Shown: piece after piece, positions 36,601 to 43,536 of the stretch
Layout: every line of letters begins with the position of its first letter
How positions within the stretch are numbered: the stretch's first letter is position 1
DNA from: Marinifilaceae bacterium
Lineage (GTDB): Bacteria > Bacteroidota > Bacteroidia > Bacteroidales > Marinifilaceae
NCBI GenBank assembly: GCA_016936255.1
Contig: JAFGYE010000078.1
Span: 1-64,000 of the forward strand
Reading direction: 5' to 3'
Length of the DNA: 64,000 nucleotides
The notes under the pieces: generated by a model
Seen by the model: only the letters and a program-made list of their open reading frames with translations
Database searches by the model: none
Told to the model about the DNA's origin: nothing
Made by a program: the position numbers and the translations under genes

Positions 36601-36773
36601 AAATCTTTGGAAGCTTGCTCAACAAAAAATTGTGCCGCTTTATCGGCTTTTCGAGTTAGTCGGTCCGATTTCTTAGCCGCTATCAAATTAAAATTTGAGA
36701 ACAACAATACAGAGATTACACAAAGCATTCTAAGAAAACGGATATTTATAAAAAATCCAGACATGGAAATCAT
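33645..36773 (-). CDS. N-acetylmuramoyl-L-alanine amidase (Amidase_3-like) with golvesin-like insert and FnIII domain
   Basis: This 1042-residue exported protein has a signal segment (MLCVISVLLFSNFNLIAA). The Amidase_3 zinc site is split: IALWHSHGWYYEN and TTVEDLWTMEFVVPY (His and Glu), then AGANVLFPRERD. After an insert of about 260 residues come DMALAFHTDAG (second His) and PTMLSELLSHHNFADM (catalytic Glu). The insert (about 265-390, SVSYSDDEDNVNDAHYIVHH) resembles golvesin or xanthan-lyase C-terminal domains. A fibronectin-type domain (about 690-780) precedes a C-terminal flavodoxin-like region. It would free stem peptides from MurNAc outside the cytoplasm. Databases may label it xanthan lyase. 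Confidence 0.75.
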   Translation of the reverse strand: MISMSGFFINIRFLRMLCVISVLLFSNFNLIAAKKSDRLTRKADKAAQFFVEQASKDFVFTFKYDSLQIDSEQEEITLYMNPVFSYIPFRPESVQRYKKDFKEDLGRRFKNYSIRMESMGQEISDLIPNFYRNGIVEADTNRLNKNHEVTQALVRRVNTGNDAKLGLENKHIALWHSHGWYYENTLDRWEWQRARVYTTVEDLWTMEFVVPYIAPMLEKAGANVLFPRERDVQKNEVIVDADWSSEGSEYLADDSVWELNSQAGFANKYPFYIEGENPFELGSSYQTESGTDVSAKVQYIPCFPEKGEYAVSVSYSDDEDNVNDAHYIVHHAGGKTEFLVNQSMGGKTWIYLGTFLFDKGKNPEMGMVELTNESKEPGKWISADAIRFGGGMGNIARGNPEELDELKKQRTELGFKLDSCVWQKYTSNRPRYQEAARYYLQYAGMPDSLVYSINKDYEADYSNRGKDAAKFRKKEIGKTDYKDDYMSRGEWVDYLIGNPAGPTKNPTVKGLRIPVDMALAFHTDAGFTPNDSIIGSLAIYSTTRDEDYFPNGQSKWASRDLTDIIQSQVVQDIRKKYEPKWTRRGMWNKQYSEAYRPKVPTMLSELLSHHNFADMYQGMDPKFKFDISRAYYKGILKFLSSQDGRDYVVQPLPVDHYQIRETEKGIVLSWKPVIDQLEPTAVSESYKVYTRIEDGGFDNGIVVPNSEYIITNCKPGVIYSFKVTALNNGGESFDSEILAYCKSGNGKKPVLIVNGFDRISAPQGFDDGKFAGFVGSEDEGVAYKRNIAYVGDQYDFDRKSQWLDDDASGHGSSYADQEERIIPGNSFDYPFVHGQAVRDNGFGFVSMSDEAFEELNWAVQNYSVLDLIFGEEKTTKRIYGKENKDFTIYTPEMREAIRKYLKGNNAKLIISGAYVGTDLELCGDTLAKSFAEDELHYQFRTNHASKLGSVSHTNEVRNNFTGEYQFETGYSPDIYKIEAPDAIEPKGEDAKVLLRYSGNNKSAGVVYDGNYQSVILGFPFETLETKEYRNELMKQMFQFFNQ

Positions 36774-36809
36774 TGTTTTTCAGTTAAAATGAACCAGTTA
36801 AAGAGAAGC

Positions 36810-36833
36810 CCGAATTCAAGCTGTCGAATTCGG
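36810..36833. other. intra-operon hairpin between nagB-pigL and the amidase gene
   Basis: CCGAATTC and GAATTCGG form an 8-bp stem with an 8-nt loop in the 76-bp gap. It is not followed by T on the minus strand, so it looks like an mRNA processing or stabilising element rather than a terminator. Confidence 0.5.
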
Positions 36834-36849
36834 AAATTCTCAGATAAAT

Positions 36850-38832
36850 CTAAACAATAAACCTGACAAAAGCTTCAATTGCCTCGTATTCTGCCAAGCC
36901 CAATTTGTTAAATAAATCGGCTGTAGCCCTATTTCTTTCTTCTGATCTTTGCCAGAATAAGCGGGAATCATTTCCCATAAAGGGAGCACTTTCCATTTGC
37001 GATTGATGTCGTAATATTGCATTCCGTTTGTGCTGCAATTCTTCAGGACTAACCGGAACAGCCATTTGGATTTCGTCCAAATCCCACTCCTGCCAAGCTC
37101 CACGGTATAACCATATATAGCAATCCTTCATCCACTCTTCATCTTTCACTATTTTTAATGCCTGGTAAATTCCTTCCCAACATACCCGGTGCGTTCCATG
37201 AGGATCAGACCAATCACCCGCAGCAAATATCTGATGCGGCTTTATTTTTCGAAGCAAATTCACAAGAATACGAACATCTTCTTTCCCCAACGGATTTTTC
37301 TTAACCGTACCCGTTTCATAAAAAGGAAGATCCAAAAAATGAAGGTTCTTAGATCGAATACCTACAAAACGGCAGGCAGCTTTTGCCTCTCCTCTCCTGA
37401 TTAAGGCTTTCATATTGCGCACTTCAGCTGTATCTATCCCCCCCGGCTTTTTGTTTTCCAACAGAAATTTTTGAATATCTTCAATCACACACTGAAGATT
37501 GCCCTCGTTTGTATCATGAGTTCTCGAAAAACTTTTTACAAAAGAAAGATATCTCACCGCCTCATCATCGGCAACCGCAATATTTCCTGAAGTTTGGTAT
37601 GCAACATGAACTTCATGGTTTTGATCCACCAATCGTTTCAAAGTTCCTCCCATCGAAATTACATCATCATCAGGGTGCGGACTAAAAACCAAAACTCTTT
37701 TACTTGCAGGTTCTGCTCTCTCCGGACGATGAGAATCATCAGCATTTGGCTTTCCTCCAGGCCAACCGGTTATGGTGTGCTGCAAATCATTAAACACCTT
37801 AATATTTACCTCGTAAGCCGAGCCATACAAAGCAAGTAACTCACTCAATCCATTATCATTATAATCACGATTAGTCAGTTTTAAAATTGGTTTTTGTAAT
37901 TTATTACACAACCAAACTGCCGCTTTCCGAATCCAATACCGATCCCACTCAATACTTCCAACCAACCAAGGATTTTTTACTCTTGACAATTCACTTGCTG
38001 CCGGCACATCCAAAACGAACTTCACATCGGTATGCCGTTGCAAATAACTGGCGGGAACAGCATCACACTGACTTTCTTCCAATGCTTTTTTTACAATCGC
38101 CGCTTTTCCTTCGCCCCAAGCCATTAAAATAACCCTTTTGGCTTTAAATATGGTTCCAACACCCATTGTTATGGCCGCCTTAGGTACATTGTTTAATCCA
38201 TTAAAGTCTTTGGCTGCATCTCGTCTGGTCAAAGAGTCAAGCATAATCAATCGGGTTATCGAATCCAGTTGCGAACCTGGTTCATTAAACCCAATGTGCC
38301 CTGTACGACCAATTCCAAGTATTTGCAAATCCAATCCTCCAAACGAATCAATTATCTTTTCATATTCCTTACAGTATCCGGTAATTGTAATCTTGCTTAC
38401 CTCACCATTTGGAACATGAATTTGATTTTTAGGAATATCGATATGATTAAACAAAACATCATTCATGTAATGATTATAGCTTTGCGCACTCAGTTTCAGC
38501 ATCGGATAATACTCATCCAAATTAAAAGTAATCACATTCAGGAATGATAAACCTTCCTCTTTGTGCAAACGAATCAATTCGGAATACACCCCCAATGGGG
38601 TTGCACCAGTAGCTAATCCCAAAACACACTTTTCACCAAGCTTTTGTTTTTGCTTAATTTCATTTGCAATTTCGCCGGCAACCCATTTAGCCGCCTTTTC
38701 AGCAGTTGAAAAAATATCTGCCGGCATTTTCTCGTACCGGGTTTTCACTGTTCTGTCGAACTCATCTGAAGGTTGGTAATACAACTTGGCTTCATCAAGC
38801 TCTTCTCTAAATTGCAGTATCTGATTCTCCAT
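36850..38832 (-). CDS. glucosamine-6-phosphate deaminase fused to PIG-L (LmbE) deacetylase domain
   Basis: The 660-residue protein has a NagB domain (about 1-300) with GLATGATPLGVY, FNLDEYYPM (Asp106, catalytic base) and GIGRTGHIGFNEPGS (His179, Glu184). Thr177 stands where E. coli NagB has Asp141. The C-terminal PIG-L domain (about 378-650) has VLVFSPHPDDD (386-390) and FAAGDWSDPHGTH, the zinc ligands of GlcNAc deacetylases. One chain could thus remove acetyl from GlcNAc-6-P and deaminate GlcN-6-P. No nagA is in the window. It is the first gene of the long leftward operon, divergent from murK. Confidence 0.9.
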   Translation of the reverse strand: MENQILQFREELDEAKLYYQPSDEFDRTVKTRYEKMPADIFSTAEKAAKWVAGEIANEIKQKQKLGEKCVLGLATGATPLGVYSELIRLHKEEGLSFLNVITFNLDEYYPMLKLSAQSYNHYMNDVLFNHIDIPKNQIHVPNGEVSKITITGYCKEYEKIIDSFGGLDLQILGIGRTGHIGFNEPGSQLDSITRLIMLDSLTRRDAAKDFNGLNNVPKAAITMGVGTIFKAKRVILMAWGEGKAAIVKKALEESQCDAVPASYLQRHTDVKFVLDVPAASELSRVKNPWLVGSIEWDRYWIRKAAVWLCNKLQKPILKLTNRDYNDNGLSELLALYGSAYEVNIKVFNDLQHTITGWPGGKPNADDSHRPERAEPASKRVLVFSPHPDDDVISMGGTLKRLVDQNHEVHVAYQTSGNIAVADDEAVRYLSFVKSFSRTHDTNEGNLQCVIEDIQKFLLENKKPGGIDTAEVRNMKALIRRGEAKAACRFVGIRSKNLHFLDLPFYETGTVKKNPLGKEDVRILVNLLRKIKPHQIFAAGDWSDPHGTHRVCWEGIYQALKIVKDEEWMKDCYIWLYRGAWQEWDLDEIQMAVPVSPEELQHKRNAILRHQSQMESAPFMGNDSRLFWQRSEERNRATADLFNKLGLAEYEAIEAFVRFIV

Positions 38833-38865
38833 TTTGCTATCTCCTGATTTAAATTACTTTCGGAT

Positions 38866-38898
38866 CAAAAATAGAACAGAAAATTATATTTTCCAAAA
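38866..38898 (-). promoter_or_regulatory. promoter of the long leftward muropeptide operon
   Basis: On the minus strand TTTTG is followed after 20 nt by TATTTTTG, a near-perfect Bacteroidota promoter. The start point would be about 27 nt before the ATG at 38832. Operator site B adjoins its upstream edge. Confidence 0.7.
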
Positions 38899-38899
38899 T

Positions 38900-38917
38900 T
38901 GGTCATACATGTTATAT
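38900..38917. promoter_or_regulatory. putative GntR operator (site B)
   Basis: TGGTCATACATGTTATAT shares the 12-base core TAACATGTATGA (minus reading) with sites A and C. It adjoins the -33 box of the leftward promoter. Confidence 0.6.
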
Positions 38918-38946
38918 AATACTTTTTCCAAAAGTTTAATTTTTAT

Positions 38947-38954
38947 ATATTTGT
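38947..38954 (+). promoter_or_regulatory. possible murK promoter -7 box
   Basis: TATATTTG matches TAnnTTTG. It would give a leader of about 140 nt in which operator site C lies next to the start codon. No clear -33 box is seen. Confidence 0.4.
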
Positions 38955-39073
38955 AACGTGAAAATAAATTCACCCGTACAATAAGGATATTAAGGAATGT
39001 AGCAGGAATAAAAATGGAAGAATACAAATTCAATATTAATTTAATTATTTGTAAATTCATTTTAAATTAACAT

Positions 39074-39091
39074 TCATCATACATGTTATAA
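39074..39091. promoter_or_regulatory. putative GntR operator (site C)
   Basis: TCATCATACATGTTATAA shares the 12-base core with sites A and B. It ends 10 bp before the murK start codon. Confidence 0.6.
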
Positions 39092-39101
39092 AAACAAAAC
39101 T

Positions 39102-39932
39102 ATGATATTAATTGCAGAGAGCGGATCAACCAAAACAGACTGGGTTCTTCTCGGAAGTAAAGGCGTTATGAAACGCCAACAAACTTTGGGAATCAATCCA
39201 TACCATCAAAATACAAATTCGATAATTAAAATAATTAGCTCACTTGATGATTTTGGTTCGGTTACCCAAATCTTTTTTTACGGTGCTGGTTGTGCTGTTG
39301 ATGACAAAAAACAAATCATTAAAGACTCCTTACTACAAATATTTCCAGATGCCAATTGCGAAATTAACAGCGACGTTTTAGCCGCTGCACGATCGGTTTG
39401 CGGAAAAGAGAAGGGCATAGCATGTATCATCGGAACGGGATCCAATTCTTGCTTATACGATGGGGAAAACATTGAACACAACGTTCCTCCCTTGGGATAC
39501 ATATTGGGTGACGAAGGCAGCGGAGCTGTTATGGGGAAAAAATTATTGGCTGACATTCTCAAAAATCTTGCCCCTGAAGAAATAAAAAGTGCATTCTATC
39601 AGAAATACAATCTGGAATACGCGGACATCATAAACAAAGTATACAAAGAGGAAGCTCCCAGCCGTTTTCTTGCTCAATTTACAGTCTTTCTTTCTGAGAA
39701 CATTCAATCACTATATATATCAGAACTTGTAAAAAAGAGCTTCGGTGAATTTTTCGAAAGAAATATAAAACAATACAATAATCACATCAACCTACCCATT
39801 CACTTTATTGGAAGTATTGCATATTATTTTAAAAATGAACTGGAAATGGTCGCAACCGAGACCGGTTTACGTCTTGGAAAAATTGAGCAAAGCCCATTGG
39901 AAGGATTGATTCAATACCATCTTGGTAAATAA
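39102..39932 (+). CDS. murK: MurNAc/GlcNAc kinase, BadF/BadG ATPase family
   Basis: This 276-residue cytoplasmic kinase of the actin/hexokinase-like ASKHA fold has the phosphate-1 loop LIAESGSTKTDWVLL, the segment CIIGTGSNSCLYDG and the adenosine-region LGYILGDEGSGAVMGKKLL. MurK of Clostridium and Tannerella phosphorylates MurNAc (and in Clostridium also GlcNAc) at O6. Linkage to murQ, whose substrate is MurNAc-6-P, makes this specificity the best choice; plain GlcNAc kinase is the alternative. It is the first gene of a murK-murQ operon, with operator site C just before its ATG. Confidence 0.85.
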   Translation: MILIAESGSTKTDWVLLGSKGVMKRQQTLGINPYHQNTNSIIKIISSLDDFGSVTQIFFYGAGCAVDDKKQIIKDSLLQIFPDANCEINSDVLAAARSVCGKEKGIACIIGTGSNSCLYDGENIEHNVPPLGYILGDEGSGAVMGKKLLADILKNLAPEEIKSAFYQKYNLEYADIINKVYKEEAPSRFLAQFTVFLSENIQSLYISELVKKSFGEFFERNIKQYNNHINLPIHFIGSIAYYFKNELEMVATETGLRLGKIEQSPLEGLIQYHLGK

Positions 39933-39942
39933 AAACAAAAGA

Positions 39943-40773
39943 ATGAACAAAGCAGGTAATCAGAAAACTTCAAACAAAATAACAGAATCACCCTCTAACT
40001 TTTCGAATCTAGAAAAGATGTCGGTTAATGAACTACTTATTGGAATTAATCAGGAAGACGGACAAGTTCATTTGGCCGTAAATCGTACAATTCCCGAAAT
40101 CGAGAAATTTGTTTCCCTACTTGTTGATCGTGTTAAAGCCGGAGGTAGATTATTTTATATAGGTGCCGGAACAAGTGGCCGACTTGGCGTATTGGATGCC
40201 TCGGAATTGCCGCCAACTTTTGGAGTTCCGGGGAATATTGTAATTGGATTGATTGCAGGAGGAGAAAAGGCCTTGCGAAATGCCGTTGAATCGGCTGAAG
40301 ATGATTGGAACAAAGCCTGGGAAGAAATACAGGAACATGGTTTTAATCAAAATGATACGGTATTAGGAATTGCTGCTTCGGGCACAACTCCCTATGTTAT
40401 TGGGGGAGTAAAAAAAGCCCGCGAAAATGGTTTGCTTACAGCTTGTATTACATGCAATCCGGGAGCTCCCGTTTCACAAGAGGCAGAAATTGTAATTGAA
40501 GCAATTGTAGGACCCGAATTTGTTACTGGAAGTACCAGATTAAAAGCCGGAACTGCTCAAAAAATGATTCTAAACATGATCACCACCAGCTTAATGATTA
40601 AATTGGGAAGAGTTCAGGGCAATAGAATGGTAAACATGCAGCTTACCAACAAAAAATTGGTTGAACGAGGAACCAAAATGATCATGGAAGAATTAAAACT
40701 TGAAAAAGAAGTTGCCAAAAGCTTACTATTAAAACATGGCTCAGTAAAAAAGGCAATTGAGGCTTACAAATAA
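39943..40773 (+). CDS. murQ: N-acetylmuramic acid 6-phosphate etherase
   Basis: MurQ splits the lactyl ether of MurNAc-6-P to give GlcNAc-6-P and D-lactate. The 276-residue protein has the SIS-type sugar-phosphate fold with the family signatures FYIGAGTSGRLGVLDASELPP, GLIAGGEKALRNAVESAEDD, IGIAASGTTPYV-type (here LGIAASGTTPYVIGG) and GPEFVTGSTRLKAGTAQKM. The start MNKAGNQ lies 10 bp after the murK stop; an earlier in-frame ATG would overlap murK. Together with murK it marks this locus as a MurNAc catabolic one. A bidirectional terminator follows. Confidence 0.95.
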   Translation: MNKAGNQKTSNKITESPSNFSNLEKMSVNELLIGINQEDGQVHLAVNRTIPEIEKFVSLLVDRVKAGGRLFYIGAGTSGRLGVLDASELPPTFGVPGNIVIGLIAGGEKALRNAVESAEDDWNKAWEEIQEHGFNQNDTVLGIAASGTTPYVIGGVKKARENGLLTACITCNPGAPVSQEAEIVIEAIVGPEFVTGSTRLKAGTAQKMILNMITTSLMIKLGRVQGNRMVNMQLTNKKLVERGTKMIMEELKLEKEVAKSLLLKHGSVKKAIEAYK

Positions 40774-40796
40774 ATATTGTTTCAAAAACGATAAAA

Positions 40797-40832
40797 AAAA
40801 AACGGAGATTGAATTATCAACCTCCGTTTTTT
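40797..40832. terminator. bidirectional terminator between murQ and the gntR gene
   Basis: AAAAAACGGAG pairs with CTCCGTTTTTT around a 14-nt loop between the convergent stop codons. Confidence 0.85.
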
Positions 40833-40849
40833 TAGGACTAGTCAAGTTC

Positions 40850-41569
40850 TTATTTTTTCAAATACTGTGTGTAAATCTCAAGGGTTCTGTTTATTTGTCC
40901 AACCATTGCTTCAAAAGCCTTATCAGCATCCTTATCCCGAATAGCCTCATAAATGGTACGATGAGCTTTAATTGTGAAATCTTTCTCTCCATCGACATTG
41001 GCATAAATCAAATTTCGCATGCGCGGCAAAAGAGAATAGATTGGCTCCATAGTAATAATCACAATAGGATTACAGGAGGCCTTAGCAACATTCAAATGAA
41101 ATTTATTGATGATATCTGCTTCCATTTGGGTGTTATCCGGATCGCAATCTTCCAAATCTGCAATATTCTTAAGCAATAAGTCCAAATCCTTATCCCTTCT
41201 GTTATTTGCTGCCATCCGGGCTATTTCCGGTTCAAAAACACGCCGGACTTCTATAATCTGAGGAATCAGGTTACTATCAAAACTTAAATCATAATACAAA
41301 TTTAAAGAATCAATGGCATCTTTGATTTTCAATTCACTAACATACATGCCACTTCCCTTTTTGATTTCAATTAAGCCCCGGGCACTTAATCTACGCAAAG
41401 CTTCGCGTAATGCAGTTCGACTAACTGCAAACATCTCGCATAATTCCCGCTCCGATGGAAGTTTAGCTCCCACCAGCAATTTCTTCTGGCGAATAGCCTC
41501 TTCTATTCGGCGCTCAATCTTCTGACTAAGAGTTTGAGCTGATCCTATTTTTCCAAAAATTTCATCCAT
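40850..41569 (-). CDS. GntR-family (FadR subfamily, FCD domain) transcription regulator
   Basis: This 239-residue regulator has an N-terminal GntR winged helix (about 10-80; LPSERELCEMFAVSRTALREALRRL, GLIEIKKGSGMYV). A helical FCD domain (about 90-235) carries metal- or ligand-binding polar residues in DIINKFHLNVAKA and KAHRTIYEAI. FCD regulators bind small acids or sugar phosphates. It is convergent with murQ at the end of the locus. The same 18-bp motif type occurs before its own gene, before nagB-pigL, murK, the namZ/transglutaminase pair and, degenerately, the NlpC/P60 operon. It is the obvious candidate to bind them. The effector may be MurNAc-6-P or GlcNAc-6-P (inference). Confidence 0.9.
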   Translation of the reverse strand: MDEIFGKIGSAQTLSQKIERRIEEAIRQKKLLVGAKLPSERELCEMFAVSRTALREALRRLSARGLIEIKKGSGMYVSELKIKDAIDSLNLYYDLSFDSNLIPQIIEVRRVFEPEIARMAANNRRDKDLDLLLKNIADLEDCDPDNTQMEADIINKFHLNVAKASCNPIVIITMEPIYSLLPRMRNLIYANVDGEKDFTIKAHRTIYEAIRDKDADKAFEAMVGQINRTLEIYTQYLKK

Positions 41570-41590
41570 GAACTACAAATTTACTTCAAC

Positions 41591-41608
41591 TTGTATGATC
41601 TGTTACGA
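41591..41608. promoter_or_regulatory. putative GntR operator (site D, autoregulatory)
   Basis: TTGTATGATCTGTTACGA aligns with site A as TTGTnnnAnnTGTTACRA. It lies 22-39 bp before the regulator start codon, downstream of the predicted start point. Confidence 0.45.
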
Positions 41609-41664
41609 AATATACAGCAAATAGTCTGTATCTCGTCAAAAAAGCATACAATTAAACCCAAATA

Positions 41665-41695
41665 CAAACATAACCAGAAAAATACCGATTTTCAA
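41665..41695 (-). promoter_or_regulatory. promoter of the gntR gene
   Basis: On the minus strand TTG is followed after 20 nt by TATGTTTG. The leader would be about 90 nt and would contain operator site D. A second box, TAAATTTG at 41576-41583, is too near the ATG unless the message is leaderless. Confidence 0.55.
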
Positions 41696-41827
41696 GGTTT
41701 AAGCTTTATTTTAAACGATTCCGAAGTATCAATGAAATAAAATAATAATTATCCCCCCGAAAAATGAGGTATTAAGACAAATCTCAATCAGGTATTAAAC
41801 TGATCATACCAAAATATTTTTTGCCCC

Positions 41828-41854
41828 AAAAAAAGGTATCCTGGCTAGGATACC
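41828..41854 (-). terminator. terminator of the M20 dipeptidase gene
   Basis: GGTATCCT and AGGATACC form a perfect 8-bp stem with a 4-nt loop. On the minus strand seven T follow. Confidence 0.85.
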
Positions 41855-41938
41855 CTTCTTAATTATATTTGAATTGCAAATTCTTATCCCATTTATTTAA
41901 ACATTTAAGTGACTAACAGGATGAAAATTTTTAAGATA

Positions 41939-43309
41939 TTACTTCTTCAATTCGGCAAAATACTTATAGAACAATGGAATTGTGTTGATTCCATTAAAAA
42001 ATTGTTCCAACGGAAAATTCTCATTTGGAGAATGAATTGCATCACTTTCCAGTCCAAATCCCATTAATACTGATTTAATTCCTAAAATCTCTTCGAAAGA
42101 AGAAATAATTGGAATACTTCCACCGCTGCGAACAGGTACCGGTCGTTTTCCGTAAACTTCGGTATATGCTTTATCAGCCGCAATATAAGCAGGGAAATCA
42201 ATCGGACAAACATATCCTTGCCCACCATGCAACGGAGTAACAACTACTTTTACACAATCCGGAGCAATTGATTCGAAATGTTCTTTAAAAAGAACTGAAA
42301 TTTTTTCCCAGTTTTGATTAGGAACCAAACGGGTTGAAATTTTTGCATATGCTTTTGAAGGAAGAACTGTTTTGGCACCTTCGCCAATATATCCTCCCCA
42401 AATACCACAAACATCAAACGAAGGGCGAATTCCTGTATGTTCAGAAGGAGTATAGCCTTTCTCTCCAGCCAGTTCTTTTACGTCGATTGCTTTTTTGTAC
42501 TCCTCAACATTGAAAGGAGCTTCAGCCATCATTGCTCTTTCGTCCTTTGTTACTTCAATTACATCATCGTAAAATCCAGGAATGGTAATGTGCCCGTTAT
42601 CATCTACCATCTGAGTAATCATTTTAGCCAATACATTAATTGGATTTGCAACAGCTCCACCAAACAATCCTGAATGAAGATCACGATTAGGACCGGTCAC
42701 TTCAACTTCCCAATACATCAAACCGCGTAAACCTGTAGTTATAGATGGTATGTCCGGAGCAATCATTCCTGTATCAGAAACTAAAATCACATCGGCTTGC
42801 AGCATTTCTTTGTGTTCTTCACAAAATTTTGGAAGATTAGGTGATCCAACTTCTTCTTCACCTTCAATCATGAATTTCACGTTACAAGGAAGACAATTAT
42901 TCTTCACCATATATTCAAAAGCCTTGGCATGCATAAATGCCTGGCCTTTATCATCATCAGCACCACGAGCCCAAATTTTACCATCCTTAACAACAGGCTC
43001 AAAAGGATCAGTATTCCACAAATTAATTGGATCAACCGGCATTACATCCATATGTCCGTAAACCATAACTGTCGGCAATTTTGGATCGATAATCTTCTCG
43101 CCATAAGTAACAGGATTTCCCTCTGTCTCCATTACCACCGCCTTATCAGCACCCGCATTCAGCATTAACTGCTTCCAGTATTCGGCAGCTTTATACATCT
43201 CAGGTTTATTTGCTTCAATCGAGCTAATCGATGGAATTCGAATCAGTCCAAACAATTCCTCTAAAAATCTCTCTTTGTTCTCTTCAATATATGCTTTAAT
43301 GTTATCCAT
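41939..43309 (-). CDS. M20 family dipeptidase
   Basis: This 456-residue cytoplasmic zinc dipeptidase of the CNDP/PepV type has VMVYGHMDVMPV (His and Asp ligands), ARGADDDKGQ, MIEGEEEVGS (catalytic Glu pair), VSDTGM, RDLHSGLFGG in the lid domain and SGGSIPIISSFE near the end. The start MDNIKAYIEEN is preferred over an upstream ATG that adds an unrelated basic leader. It lies next to the muropeptide locus and could hydrolyse L-Ala-L-Glu formed by the epimerase. It has its own terminator and lacks the locus operator, so this link is only suggestive. Confidence 0.88.
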   Translation of the reverse strand: MDNIKAYIEENKERFLEELFGLIRIPSISSIEANKPEMYKAAEYWKQLMLNAGADKAVVMETEGNPVTYGEKIIDPKLPTVMVYGHMDVMPVDPINLWNTDPFEPVVKDGKIWARGADDDKGQAFMHAKAFEYMVKNNCLPCNVKFMIEGEEEVGSPNLPKFCEEHKEMLQADVILVSDTGMIAPDIPSITTGLRGLMYWEVEVTGPNRDLHSGLFGGAVANPINVLAKMITQMVDDNGHITIPGFYDDVIEVTKDERAMMAEAPFNVEEYKKAIDVKELAGEKGYTPSEHTGIRPSFDVCGIWGGYIGEGAKTVLPSKAYAKISTRLVPNQNWEKISVLFKEHFESIAPDCVKVVVTPLHGGQGYVCPIDFPAYIAADKAYTEVYGKRPVPVRSGGSIPIISSFEEILGIKSVLMGFGLESDAIHSPNENFPLEQFFNGINTIPLFYKYFAELKK

Positions 43310-43455
43310 AATAGTGTGTTTATTGGATTTAAGTAATTTGAAACGTAAATATAGCAATTAGAAATTAGCTTTCAGTCTTCATCCAATAGAGATTTGCAAC
43401 CTCTAAATATCAACACCCATCAAATCACAAATCAAATAAACAGACATAAAAGCAT

Positions 43456-43487
43456 AAAAAAAAACAGCAACCAAACGGCTACTGTTT
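43456..43487 (-). terminator. terminator of the DUF3109 gene
   Basis: AAACAG/CTGTTT with an inner AGCC/GGTT stem. On the minus strand a T run follows. Confidence 0.65.
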
Positions 43488-43536
43488 ACAATATAATTTC
43501 GTGATGCTTTTACTCTTACACTTGGTACTTTGTCAT

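Larger units (their letters stand above)
41570..41938. other. intergenic region between the gntR and M20 genes
   Basis: This 369-bp gap holds the gntR promoter, operator site D and the M20 terminator. Nothing else is recognisable. Confidence 0.5.

Noticed and set aside
40757-41179. 140-codon plus-strand frame
   Set aside because: Antisense shadow of the GntR regulator gene and its terminator.
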